A stretch of 64,000 nt of DNA, taken from the NCBI GenBank assembly GCA_021234155.1, contig JAJEKV010000053.1, positions 2,712,077 to 2,776,076 on the forward strand, written 5' to 3'. The first letter of the stretch is position 1. Every line of letters begins with the position of its first letter. This document shows positions 25,861-38,400 of the stretch, piece after piece. The notes under the pieces are model-generated. The model made no database searches. It saw nothing but the letters and a program-made list of their open reading frames with translations, and was not told the DNA's origin. The stretch comes from Isoetes taiwanensis (Eukaryota; Streptophyta; Lycopodiopsida; Isoetales; Isoetaceae). Both the position numbers and the translations under genes were made by a program.

Positions 25861-26520
25861 AGTGAAATTCAGTTTCATATATTGCATTAACGTTTGCAAG
25901 TTCATCAGATTCAAAGCTTGGAAGTGAAATTCAGTTTGCTTATTGCATATATTGCAATAACGTTTGCAAATTCAGCTTTCAGTTTCACACAGTTTCACGT
26001 GTGTGAATCTAGAACTGTATGTTCCTAAAAGCATGCGAATCTAACAACATGTCATGTTGACATTCGAACACATTTTGTAAAAGCATAGAAAGTACAAATT
26101 CATTCCTTGAAAAGCTTTGTTTTCATTCATTAAAAATTGTATGTACATTGTAAAAAAAAAAACGGACTTCTTCAAAAAGATCCGTAGAGGCGAAAATGAA
26201 GCTTCATAGCCTAGCCATATTAGGTCTCCATCGGTCTGCGGTGAAAAAGATGCACAATTGTTAACAAACACGGTTGGTAAACATCTGAGAATAAACATTT
26301 GCCTAACTTTGGTATGTTTAGAGTAGCTGTCTTCTCTACATATTGTTCAAGAGTCATGTCTTCTTCATCACTTTCCTCGTCGATTTGGGAAGCTCAAGTG
26401 TGGGATCTTCATGTGGGGATCTTCGAGTTTATTTGCGAGATCTGACACCTTTAGAAACATCACTTGCTTGCACAAGGGCATGCTTTGATCAAAGTGCATC
26501 TCGAAAGAGATTGGCTGGGG

Positions 26521-26650
26521 AATGATTGGCATTTCGGGGAACAATTGGCATTGGTGGAATGATTGGCATTTCGGGGAACAATGGGCATTGGTGGAATGAT
26601 TGGCATCTCGGGAACAATGGGCATTGGTGGAATGATTGGTATTCGAGGCG
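26521..26650. repeat. 36-37-bp minisatellite in an exon
   Basis: About 3.5 units start at 26,521, 26,558, 26,595 and 26,631. On the minus strand the unit reads as a 12-residue Pro/Ile/Met repeat (NHSTNANCSPKC or PIIPPMPIVPEM depending on frame). It lies in the downstream part of the minus-strand gene. Confidence 0.85.
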
Positions 26651-27189
26651 GTGTAGCGAAATAGATGGCATGGTAGGAATAGTTGCCATTGCAAGAATAG
26701 ATGGCATTGTAGGCAGCGCTTTCGTATTGATTCAAATGCGGCATTAGCGGCACCTAAATCTATCTGAGGAGGTCTTCAATTTGGCTTCCACATGCTACGC
26801 ATTTTGCACCAAACCACCTGGCGGCCTTGCGAGAATCGAACCACATGTTTGCAATCAAATTTGGAGTTAAAACTTCGGTTTGGATTGCTCAATGTAAACT
26901 GGATTGTTAAAAGACTCTCTAGCGGAGTCTCTTTGGCGATTTTCTTCAAAGCACAGCTTAGCACACACCCTTCTTATAAGGACCTCTCTTCTTTCCACTT
27001 TTGGCACATCTGAAAGTAAAACATGTGGTTAAACTTGATTCATTTCACAAAAACACCTCTCATTAAAAAGGGCAACAAAAATAACCTTTAGTTTACCAGC
27101 AGGGAGGTCGCGTGCACTACACTTTTTAGGCTTGCCTTTTCTCTCATTTGGAAGCTTGGCCACAATAACTACATCACTAACGGCAGGTG

Positions 27190-27690
27190 CGACATTTGCC
27201 CCTTCCTTTTCAAGCCCCGGTGGGATATTTTCAAGATCAACATCATCTGCGGCCGGTTGTCTTGTCTTCTCCTCTTCTCCTTCTTGTGGAAACTCTTTGC
27301 AACAAGAATAAAAATGTTAAGAAGAAAGTTTTAAATTACAGAATGCAAGTTGACATTTGCTTGCCTTTTACGTGGCGAGGTGTTTTGAAGATCAAGATCA
27401 TCTGCGACATCGTATTGTCTTCTCCTCTTCTCTTTTCACGGGTGGAAACAAGCGCAATAAGAATAAAAATGTTAAGAAGAAAGTTTTTGAAATCTGAAAT
27501 GCAAGTTGACATTTGCTTGCCTTTACGTGGCGAGTTGTTTTGAAGATCAAGATCTTCTGCGGCATCTTGGTGTCATGCAGTCTTCTCCTCTTCTCTTCGG
27601 CTGGAAACTCTTGCAATAACAAAAAAATAAATTAAGAAGAAAGTTTTACAATTACAAATTGAAATTGACATTTGCTTGCCTTTACGTGGT
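27190..27690. repeat. ~158-bp tandem repeat of an exon-intron unit
   Basis: The landmark GACATTTGC occurs at 27,191, 27,352, 27,508 and 27,667 (spacings 161, 156 and 159). Each unit has the same minus-strand layout: a coding-like acidic part (DLDLQN) and an AT-rich intron-like part (AATAAAAATGTTAAGAAG). Confidence 0.85.
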
Positions 27691-29408
27691 GATGTCATTG
27701 ACCTAGGTTAAAGGTCTCTTACCACGACCACATACAATATCGGCATCTTCCTCTTCTTCTTGACATCATCTTGATTTGGATCTTACGCACTCTCCTTAAT
27801 AGGTAAAAGTCTAGGTATCCAAGTTCAACATACAACTCTCTCGGTATATCTAGTTTTGCAAACCATGCATTGTAGGTTTTCCACACATTCTTTGGAAACA
27901 AAAGAGGTGATATTTGTGTCCACAAACCAATTGGACAAACATGCTATAAGATGGACTAAAAGCAAAGCCACAAACTTGGCAACCATCTTCAAAATTGATA
28001 ACAAAGCGTTTGCTGGACTAGGTTTTACAATGCTTGTGCTCATAAAATTATCCCCAAAATCTTTTTGATTTTTAACCTTCACCTTGTAATCATCAACATT
28101 ACAAATCTTAGCACGCAAAGTCAGGTTCTTAGATCTGTTAGTTGCTGGTCCAAATCTGCACTATTATCGACTTGCCTCTTCCTTTTCAAAATCGTGAGCA
28201 ATGACAAACCAAGCTTTGATTCATCTTGACAAAGCTTTCCAAGGGCTTTGGTCTTCATCTGGACAAACCTCTACAAGGTCTTCAATCATTACTTTAGTCT
28301 TCTTCAATCTATCCAAGGCGAAGCGGTTTGCCTCATCAAAGCACGCCATCAAGCCCTCAACTCGATTTTTAAAACTCCAGCTCTCGTCTTGTTTTGTATC
28401 GTGAAATTGATTCTTCAAAACCTAACATGTCGGTCTCTAAAGAAGAAACACCCATACTAATGTTCTTCAAAGCAATCTCCTCCATATCTGTTTTATGTCT
28501 CTTGTTTCTATTGGAAATCTTAATTCTTTCAAAGGCAAATGTAGCCCAATCCAACATATATTTACCGGGGTTTTCTTGACTCTTACAGTGTCATGCCATG
28601 CAAATGCGGGCAAAAATAGTTCTAGCTTCATTGTTCTTGGACCAAAGCCGATAGATTTTCTTGATCAATACCTTGATCGATTCTCAAACTCGGCCTAATG
28701 CAAGACACTTTTATTTTGTTATCCTTCTTTACTTCTTGAGACCAAAGCGTCAAAAAATCTGACTTAGGGCAATCTGTCCAAGTGATCTGCAAAGGATCTT
28801 TGCCCTCATTACACAAAAGCCACGATATTGGACAAACTCCTCACTATGTAAGCTATCTTCATCACGCAAAATAAATAGAAGGTAAATCGGAGAAATGAGG
28901 TCGGATCATAACGGATAAATAAGAACATTAAGCATCAAAATTGAAAAGCCCGGTAACTTAAAGAATCGAGAATGGAGGCCTTTATTAGACTTTTAGCCTA
29001 AAAGATCATTGGAAACTAAAAAATGATCCCGGATCATAAAGACTTCAAAAATTAACCATTGTCATCATCCTTTCACATAAAGGAGCGAAAAAGATCGGCC
29101 TTTATCTATCTTTACCGAAAATATAGAATGCAAAAGAATACCTCACGGTTCTTTGCAAATCCGGTATCTGTCTCTTCACTTAGGCTCCTCATAGAACGGA
29201 CTATCGGTTCGTAGCCCGTAAGGGACAATCATGGGAAGCATGGCAATGATGAAGATGGAGTAGAGAATCATAGCTCGGCCTAATTGCGGCACGAAAAACT
29301 GCGCCCTAGGGTTCCGTTCGAGTCGAGAAAAGTAATTACAATTAAAAAAAAATTGGAGGGAAAAAAGGGTTGGGGGGGGTGCTGGAGGGGTGCTTGCCAT
29401 GCGCGTTT

Positions 29409-29435
29409 TTGCCCCCCAATATTGTGCTTTGACCC
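29409..29435 (-). repeat. Right terminal inverted repeat of the 11-kb element
   Basis: It is an exact reverse complement of 18,379-18,405, followed by the ACAA target duplication. The adjacent subterminal DNA carries an A-run and a G-run (29,341-29,393). Confidence 0.95.
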
Positions 29436-30478
29436 ACAAAGTAAAGGGAGGATGGACAGACTAAAAACCTAACTACAAAGCAATATAGAAGAAATTGTGT
29501 CAAGCTAAATGAACAAAGCGTGGCAATCATGGCAGAACATGGGGAGACATAACATGTTATTACTAGGATTATATTGAACTTGAAACTTTATGTCTGAAGG
29601 AAAAATGGTGGCCAGTGCATCAAGTAGTACTTTTGCCCTTGATTAGATTGAGCTAATAAAGCTTTATGTGTTTAATGACTTTCATGCTACTCTTGAACAA
29701 CGCAATGCAAATACCAACATCAAGCGGGCTGACCTGGAAAATTCTCTACAATGTTATGGAGTATTATTCATCAAGGAGAGAGAATTACAACTTAACAAAC
29801 ATGTAGTGATTATTTAAGAATTTCTTGTTTGTTTTGATTCTAAGCACAATCTAAAAAGCATGTGGCAAAACAAAACTTCTTGTTGCAATAACTTCGCCAT
29901 CTCAGAATATTTAGGTCCAAAGATTGGATTATCAAATTTTTGGTCACCTATCTGCATACTACATACATCTCTGCACATGCCCCTCGTGTCCTAATCATGT
30001 CTATTTCTTTTGCATTGCCAATGAGGCAAATCGCTTGTACGATGAAAACATAAAGCACCACCGAAAACATCTTGAAACCTCGCAATTTCACATAGTTGCC
30101 GAAGATTAGAATATCTAGGCAACATGCTAGTTTCTGAGGTTAGAATAGCCACAAAAGCTAAGCAACATGCTATATTCTGTTTGAGGGGATGATTTCATAA
30201 AAACGATGTTAATGAAAATAACAAAGATGGGAGAGAAGAAGTTCAATATCTAAAAAGGGATGGGCAACACAGTTTGACTCGCATCAACTCTCTATTTTCT
30301 TCTCAAAAATATTGGTGGAGCTTCTCATTCAAGGCATGGCTGATTGCATGCAAATTTTGGTGCTCCAGCAAGAAAAACGAACATCGCATTTTTATGACTC
30401 AAAGTGTCCTCAACATGGCGGGATGTGCATGTCGAGATGAAAAATTCAGACCCAACAAAAATAAAACATCTTGAGAAC
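29436..30478. repeat. Tandem duplication copy 1, right part
   Basis: This block matches 34,004-35,026. It contains decayed plus-strand protein-like sequence (FNDFHATLEQ, KRADLENSLQCYGVLFIKER at about 29,680-29,785) that I cannot assign to a family. Confidence 0.93.
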
Positions 30479-30977
30479 ATCTTTTCCTACATCTAGCTAC
30501 ATCTTTTCCTCTATATTGATATGAACTCTCAATGGTTCAACAAGCACGAAAACCCCCTTTTTTTTTGAATAAATCTTTTTTCCCTACCAAAAAACTTGTA
30601 AAGACCATTTGCCATTGCAAAAAAAAAAAGGAGAAAAAAAAAAAGTCATGACCATTGGAAATAATCTACTCAAATAAAAACCAACTAGTAACTGGTGCTC
30701 CGCATTGCCGGGCATAGATACAATTTTATTATAGGTATCTATAAAGTTGTAGACATCTATACAATGCTATTTTTGAAAGAATGAGATGTGACACACATGA
30801 GCAAAGATCATGTGTCACAATTGGTATGAAACATATACCAACTTGCATTTGACAACCTAAATATCATAAATACTACATTGTGGATTTGGAGTGCAACATT
30901 ATTAATTTGCATTAAGTGCAAGTGTTGTGTTTTTAATCATTGGCTGGATAACATTATTACTTTCAACATTTCTTTTT
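30479..30977. other. Spacer between the two duplicated blocks
   Basis: About 500 bp are unique to this position. They contain several A- and T-runs (near 30,555-30,645) of the kind left by retroposon tails. I see no gene. Confidence 0.5.
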
Positions 30978-33900
30978 AAGAATGGTAGCTAACGCTCATC
31001 CAATTTAGGAGAGATTACTCTATCGTCATTTAAAGTCGATTGATTCAACATTCAAGTGTGCTAGGCAAGTTCCTGAGAAGTCGGTTCATTGCTTGAAACC
31101 TTACATAGGTAAGGTGCACTGCAATGGCAACTATACACATAAACATATTTTTGATCCATAGAAAATAAGAATAGAATAGAATAGATTTTTTAGAAGAGAA
31201 AACATCAAAAACGTAGTACCATAGACCAAAGACATGGGAAAACGTGTTACATTAATCTATGTTTGCAAGCAAATTAGAGTTAACCTACTTCGCTTTTGCA
31301 AGTTCAAGATGCATGGACATACGATTGGCATGTATTTTAACCTGATCTTTGCAAGTTCCTCATATTAAGTGAAAAAAGAATGACTATGAGTTCCCCCTTA
31401 TAAAATTGCTTGCACAAAACTCGTCTCCTTTCTAGAAAGTGTAGCTTCTATATTTATTGTCTTTGAAGTGTTTCAAGAATGTCTTTCAACCCAATAACAC
31501 TTCAAAAACTGTATTGCCTCTGCAAGCATACACCATCATTAACATAAGAGCTATAACCTGGGATCATGTATGGTGCCAAAAATTTATTCAATAAATCAAA
31601 GCTTCAATGATCAACTTTAAGTACATATGGGTTTATCCATGGCATGCTCACCAAGTTTGAAAGGTCCATAAAAGTCTCAATTATGATATAGTTGATATAT
31701 ACATTCCTTCCATTATCAAGCTTCCTGCATCTTGATGACTTTGCAATGGCTCTGTTACACCTGCAATACGTACAAACACATTTTCTACTTATGCTGTAAC
31801 CTGGGATCACATATAGAAAATGCATAAGTAGGTGCATGTGCTTCTACTTTATCCATTTTTTCATAATCATAGCAAATTACTTAGGCCAGCCAATATTACA
31901 ACTTGTTGACGAACACTTATTAGTGTGAATGGGCACTAATAATTTATTTTATCCTATAAGGTGCACTAACAAATTACCTTGTCTTGAATTGCAATGATTT
32001 ACCTTGTTTTGAATTGCTACATATGAATCAAAAGATGATAGTATGTTTTGGATAAACATGAACACGATACTATAAAAAATTTCAAGGACATTAGAATGTG
32101 GATAGAAGGGAAGAATGCCATTTCGATGAGCTAGCCATTGAATACCTTTGTGGTAGATAAGTTATGGCGTACCATAGGTCTCTCTTTGCATTTCTTGCAT
32201 TCCAAAACAACACCATGCAATTTAGTCAATAAACATATTGAATACTTTTGTAATAAGTTATGGCATACCGTCAATCTCTCTTTGCATTTCTTGCTTATTC
32301 ATTGCTTATTCCAAATAACACCATGCATTTCATTCAATAAATATGGATTCTCTCAAGTTAAGGCCTTTGATCCTAACACGTACAATCATCCAGCATTGAA
32401 ATGTTTTAGAATCATGCTTATTTTGTGTAAAAGGATACAACAGAACCAAAATACATGGGAAATCATGAGAGAAAGAATTTATGAGGTAAAAAATCACGAG
32501 GTAAAAAACTTAAATGCTAAATGGATAAATTATCTATGCTAAGATTGATATCATCTAATTTATGTTGACAAACCAAAAACCAGACCCAAGCTTCAAAAAC
32601 GATACATTATGTGCACACAAGATATGGGAATTCATATAATAATGGAGGCAAATTCAAAAGAGGAATAGCGTAAAAATGTGATAGCGAAATGCTCCTTATC
32701 AAGTCCAACACATTGAAAACTTCCAGTTTCAAGCACTTCTTTTACAATTGCCGATGCTGCCTGATACTCTATAAGTGGCTTCAAGTCTTCATTCCAAATA
32801 GGAAGAAATGTTGGATTCTTGAACTACCTCTTCTTTGTCAAACTCCTTGCTTCTTTTCTCATCCCTCCTCATGACCTGTTGAACTGCCTTTCCACAATAT
32901 TATCTTGATTAAAGACAATGAAGCACAATGGTGATTGAATTTAAAGACAAATCCATGGCAATTACATGATATCCAAGACGTTGGGATACTAATGCCTTAT
33001 GTTGCCCATTGGGAGTAGTGTAAGAATAAGAATGCAAGTGTCGGCCATGGCTCCATCCCAACAATGCCATTTGAGTATAACCTCCATCTTCATATGGTGA
33101 CGTCCTACTTCTTTCAGAAACAAATACAAAATTGTGTATTCAATATCCACTCCAAAGTGGAGCATGGGATTTGCTTGAATCAACAACATGCAAAAGGTGC
33201 GTAGGGCTTCGCACATCCTTGCAGACAACTCAAGTTTCCAATAATGGATTTGTTTCATTCAAGTACTAAATTTTTTTCAGCATCAAGTGAGTACAGAATT
33301 TCAGTTACACACATAAGCAACCCATCCTTAACAGTGCACATACTCCATCCATCTGTCATAAATTATAATGCCAAGTTAGAATCTCCATCATGACAAAAGC
33401 CAAAAGCAATCCTAATAATTACAATAAGTACCCCAGCCATATCCACTTCCAGGAAAAGTTGAAGATCCAAGAAATAGAGTTATTCAAAAAACATCAATAG
33501 GGTTGCCAAAGTTTGGAGTAAAGAACGACCAACTGGTTACTCAATCATTCCCGCGCATGTAGAGGGCATGCTCAATTAAAGAAACATGTTGCAAATCTTT
33601 GATATAGTTATTGCTACTTTGTAAATGGAGTCAATTGGGTTAAAGACAGATTTGGGGTAAGCTTGGACATAACTGTTTATTGTGGAGCCAATTTTGGAGC
33701 CGCTAGAATTAACATGCTCAAAAAGCTGACAACAAAATTATAACCAAGGCAAAATCCATTTACAAAAACTACCAAGCAACCCATTACCAAGAAGCTCCAA
33801 TAGTCAATTAGAAGTAACCTCCAAACCAAATGCAACGGAGAGCTTCAAATTCAGCTAACTGACAATTGCAAACAATGTTAAAGGGACATACCTTAGGTCT

Positions 33901-35026
33901 TCCCATCTCACTAGGACCTGAATTGTCCTGAGTAGACTTCACCTATTGTTGGTGTGTAGAAACACTTATTCTTGGTGTATAAATAATGTTTTGTAGTTAG
34001 AACACAAAGTAAAGGGAGGATGGACAGACTAAAAACCTAACTACAAAGCAATATAGAAGAAATTGTGTCAAGCTAAATGAACAAAGCGTGGCAATCATGG
34101 CAGAACATGGGGAGACATAAGGATTATATTGAACTTGAAACTTTATGTCTGAAGGAAAAATGGTGGCCAGTGCATCAAGTAGTACTTTTGCCCTTGATTA
34201 GATTGAGCTAATAATGCTTTATGTGTTTGACGACTTTCATGCTACTCTTGAACAATGCAATGCAACATCAAGCGGGCTGACCTGGAAAATTCTCTACAAT
34301 GTTATGGAGTATTATTCATCAAGGAGAGAGAATTACAACTTAACAAACATGTAGTGATTATTTAAGAATTTCTTGTTTGTTCTGATTCTAAGCACAATCT
34401 AAAAAGCATGTGGCAAAACAAAACTTCTTGTTGCAATAACTTCGCCATCTCAGAATATTTAGGTCCAAAGATTGGATTATCAAATTTTTGGTCACCTATC
34501 TGCATACTACATACATCTCTGCACATGCCCCTCGTGTCCTAATCATGTCTATTTCTTTTGCATTGCCAATGAGGCAAATCGCTTGTACGATGAAAACATA
34601 AAGCACCACCGAAAACATCTTGAAACCTCGCAATTTCACATAGTTGCCGAAGATTAGAATATCTAGGCAACATGCTAGTTTCTGAGGTTAGAATAGCCAC
34701 AAAAGCTAAGCAACATGCTATATTCTGTTTGAGGGGATGATTTCATAAAAACGATGTTAATGAAAATAACAAAGATGGGAGAGAAGAAGTTCAATATCTA
34801 AAAAGGGATGGACAACACAGTTTGACTCGCATCGACTCTCTATTTTCTTCTCAAAAATATTGGTGGAGCTTCTCATTCAAGGCATGGCTGATTGCATGCA
34901 AATTTTGCTGCTCCAGCAAGAAAAACGAACATCGCATTTTTATGACTCAAAGTGTCCTCAACATGGCGGGATGTGCATGTCGAGATGAAAAATTCAGACC
35001 CAACAAAAATAAAACATCTTGAGAAG
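30978..35026. repeat. Tandem duplication copy 2, with the empty site of the 11-kb element
   Basis: This is the uninterrupted counterpart of 15,372-18,378 plus 29,436-30,478. At 34,004-34,007 it carries the single ACAA target (context AGAACACAAAGTAAAGG). The two copies differ by scattered substitutions and a few indels, including a ~65-bp difference at about 31,660-31,760 and AACATGTTATT present only in copy 1 near 29,551. Confidence 0.95.
32995..33258 (-). CDS. Exon-like segment, copy 2 (unknown gene)
   Basis: An 89-codon minus-strand frame reads ...LELSARMCEALRTFCMLLIQ, then NPMLHFGVDIEYTILYLFLK, EVGRHHMKMEVILKWHCWDG. Composition and conservation between the two blocks suggest a real exon, with a possible donor (GTAGG) after LYLFLKE. 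The homologous frame in copy 1 is broken. I do not recognise the protein. Confidence 0.35.
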
Positions 35027-35400
35027 CAAAAATCCATTCAAGAACGATATGGAAAGGTAGCAAGTGCATGACACAAGCATGCGGCCTTCCACCCATCCGC
35101 ATGCTGCGATTCCATGTGAGAGGAGCACTGCAGTATAAAGTCGAAATTTCGATATGGCCTATCAGAAAAATTTTCGGCATCATAAAAGCTTCAAAAGCTT
35201 AGGCCTACCTGAATAAAAAAAATCTAAAAAGGTTTTCCACTTGCTGGAAAAACCAAATTTAAACAACAGATATATTACAAACGTGTTGCATTCAGAAGAC
35301 GAGCAACATAATTACAAGAGAAGCCAGCTTCATGTACAAGCTAGCACAATCCACTTCACATATCTACATACACACGAAAAACAAAACAGCATGACACCAT
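35027..35400. other. Region between the duplication and the next gene
   Basis: No gene is recognised. It probably includes the 3' flank of the minus-strand gene that follows. Confidence 0.4.
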
Positions 35401-35404
35401 CACA

Positions 35405-38400
35405 CGAAGAGACACAAAACTAGGCATGCATCGTACTCTCGTGGTGAGAGCAAGAGATTTAAAGTCCCTAAGCTTCCGACAGAGAAGGCCCCACACATGG
35501 TTCATCTCAGCACGAAAGGTCCTCCTTTCCTTCTGAGGGACATGGATTCCAGGATCATCCATTGCGCACAGACACTCCTCCAAAATATCAAATGCATTCG
35601 TCAGAGCAATCTGCAAGTCATAGATTATACGCATTGTATGTGTGGCCATTCCTTGAGGATCAAAAAAAGGATCTCCACGTGTAGCATTGAACAAGAACCT
35701 CGATTTTTCTTCGCACATCAGTGCTCTCAGATTCACTGTCTAAAGAAACAAGCGACGAAAATAAGTCCACAAACCTTCCTTCATGATCTTCCTCGCGACC
35801 TACATCAGAGAATCAAAGAGTCAGTGTCTTTCAAGCACAAACTAGCATAAAGCATAACATACGATCAAGAGATGGCAAGCGTATGAATCCAACTAGATGT
35901 AATCTTGAAACAAGAGCACGTTAGCGTTCTCGGGAGGAATAAAACCAGACATTTCCTCTCTATATTCCTCATTCTCTTCCTCCTCATCTCCTCCACTCTC
36001 CTCCTCTCCCACACTATCAGGACCATCCAACTCATCAAGCTCTTGGGACGCAATACAATCATTCCAATATATGTGCCTCTTCTTACCGACACGCTCAACA
36101 GGAGCATTCCCATCTGGAGTGCCATAGACTACGCATTGCACATCCTTGATGGAAGTGTGAGAAGGATCCAAAGCGAGCCGCAACAAATACAACTCGGTTA
36201 CAACCAGGTTATTACCTGCCATAAAGATCCACTAAGCGGCTACTCATTTTAGAGTTAGTTGCACATAAAATTGCTATGTCAGATGCAACCACTTTCAATT
36301 CAGCCGGTGGACATTTCTTGAATGGCGTGAATTCCATAAGTTTATCCTTGTCATCATTTCTGTTATCAGATCCAAGATGTTAGTGTCATATTAACAATTG
36401 ATCCATGACAATAAAGCATAAATTGATACCTTCCAATCTCTGCTTCCAGTGGTTTAGACCTGCAAAACGAGTAAAATCTAATAAGCTACTGAAGTATAAC
36501 TAAGTAAATGTAAGCTAGCAATTACCGTTTTGCAGCGGATGTCCCTGCTCTGGTTTGCACTCTCTTTTTTCCAGCTGTTTTGGCATCAGCTTTGACCATA
36601 AATTTTTTTGTTGCCTTGACTGCAATCTCCAAGGCTTCTTCAACATCATCTGGCTCCATTGAATCGTCACAAGTCTCTAAGGTAAAGAAAGTGCTTCATT
36701 TTAATGTTTTGAAAGCAAGACAAAAAAAGAAACACGTACCTGCCAAAGAACAAGACTTTTCCTCAACTTGAACTTCAACAGCAGCTTCATGACTGTTTTC
36801 AATGTCGTCACCAACATGTTCAGTAATTTTATCTGTAAACACGTCAATGTAAGTTTCAAAATACAAAAAAAAAAAAAAAGAAACCCTGAAAAGGAGAAAG
36901 AATTACTTTCTGGGCTTTCAGCTTGTTGCTACAATAGTAGCAGCTCGGCTTCAACAGGTGGGATGTCTTTTTGGAAAACAACCTCTTCTGCAAAATATTG
37001 AACATTAGTGAACTCTAACTACAACAGATATAATCTTAATGTAATCAGACTGTAATCACCCTACCTTCCACAATTTCTGAAGTTTTATCCAAGTACCCCT
37101 CGGTCTCCAAATCCTGCACTGATTGCTTATGAGTTGTTGCAATTCTCAAAGGTGATGTAGATGTGGATGGACTTCCAACATTGATAGCAGCAGCATCTTT
37201 TGTGCCAGGTTCAGCAACTGGGATGTCTAAGAATGGTAAATGCAACCCCTTCCCAACAACATTCTTCTTTTCACCTACAACATAAGATTTTGCTATATTC
37301 AGAACTTAAGCATAGTGCATAAACATGGGTTTTAGTTTACACTGCGGTTTTAGAAACATGAATTGTTTAGTTTACACTTGATTTAGAATCTGAGTTTTAG
37401 TTCTTGCTTTCTTCATACTACCCATATCTGCATTGACACAATTAGGCTCATAAGCAAATAAGAAATGTAAACACTTGATTTAGAATCAAGGGGAGATGTA
37501 GAGTACATAGAAGCAAAATCTGCAGAAAAACAATCAAATGCAAATCAAAACAGAACAAATGTTAATTAGATGCAAGTAGGTTTTTATTACAGGCAAACTT
37601 TATCTTCATTGGCTAATGTAAATTTACAAAATAGAAGTACATTAGTGTGCATAGCTATCGAGAATGTAAAGGAAAACCAAATACTAAATTCAAATACATT
37701 TCCGAACATATGTAAAATGTAAAGAACAAAATATTTTATCAATACACCCTATCAAATACATCATTGAAATTGAATGTAAAGGAAAGTCAAATACTAAATT
37801 CATATGCATTTGAGATCACATGTAAATGCAAAGTAATACCATATGCAATACACCCTATCAATACACCACAAAAGGAATTCGGAAAAGCACTTCATGGCAC
37901 ATGTAAATGTAAAGAAACGAAATATATATTTAGTCTTTACAAAAAGACAAAACCACGCCAAATCAAATGCTAATACGATTTATGTACATGATGGAAACTA
38001 ACTACATCTAAGTACACTCAAACTAATTATGTAATGAAAATAGAAATAGATGTACCTTGAGAAGAGATTCCTAAAGCGATTACGCAGTCCCCTCGGACCA
38101 TGAACAATCATGTACACATGTATTAAAATCGTTGAAACCACGAATACAAGACAAAATAGACAATATGTATGACCACAAAGTGGAGATATTACCATGGTCG
38201 AGTCAAGGCAATCATTGCAAATTGTTGCAAGTATTGGTGATATGTGAGGATGAAGCGCCCGCCTTCTTTCTGCGAGTATGGGGAGCGGGCTGCAGCCTAT
38301 CGGTCTCTGATCTTTCCAAATGCTTAGTCATCTCCTTTATTCTATTCTCACAATTGGAATTAACTTCCAAATCCTTACTGATTTTTTCAATGGCAGCTTC

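Larger units (their letters stand above)
26300..28840 (-). pseudogene. Multi-exon second gene of the 11-kb element
   Basis: The minus strand holds a long protein-like region at about 28,840-27,730, read across several frameshifts. It includes DPLQITWTDCPKSDFLTLWS, a region rich in Arg, Lys and Glu (KTDMEEIALKNISMG), and NRVEGLMACFDEANRFALDR. It is followed by small exons in a 158-bp tandem repeat (27,190-27,690), an exon with AVSDVVIVAKLPNERKGKPKK (about 27,095-27,190), an exon with GCVLSCALKKIAKETPLESL (about 26,780-27,010), and a C-terminal segment encoded by a 36-37-bp minisatellite. The gene converges on the plus-strand transposase-like gene. I recognise no domain. It may be an accessory protein of the element or a captured host gene. 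Confidence 0.45.
18379..29435. mobile_element. 11,057-bp TIR DNA transposon with 4-bp target duplication
   Basis: The left end (GGGTCAAAGCACAAT...) and right end are perfect 27-bp inverted repeats at 18,379-18,405 and 29,409-29,435. ACAA flanks both ends (18,375-18,378 and 29,436-29,439). The duplicated block at 34,004-34,007 carries a single ACAA with uninterrupted flanks, so it is the empty site. Inside are a decayed plus-strand gene with transposase-like motifs (about 23,240-25,040), an N-terminal coding remnant (about 18,794-19,230), a minus-strand multi-exon gene (about 26,300-28,840), a glycosyltransferase scrap, a fold-back element and direct repeats. I cannot assign a superfamily. A 4-bp duplication fits only a few (for example Sola, Chapaev or Academ types), and the motifs do not clearly match any I know. 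Confidence 0.92.
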
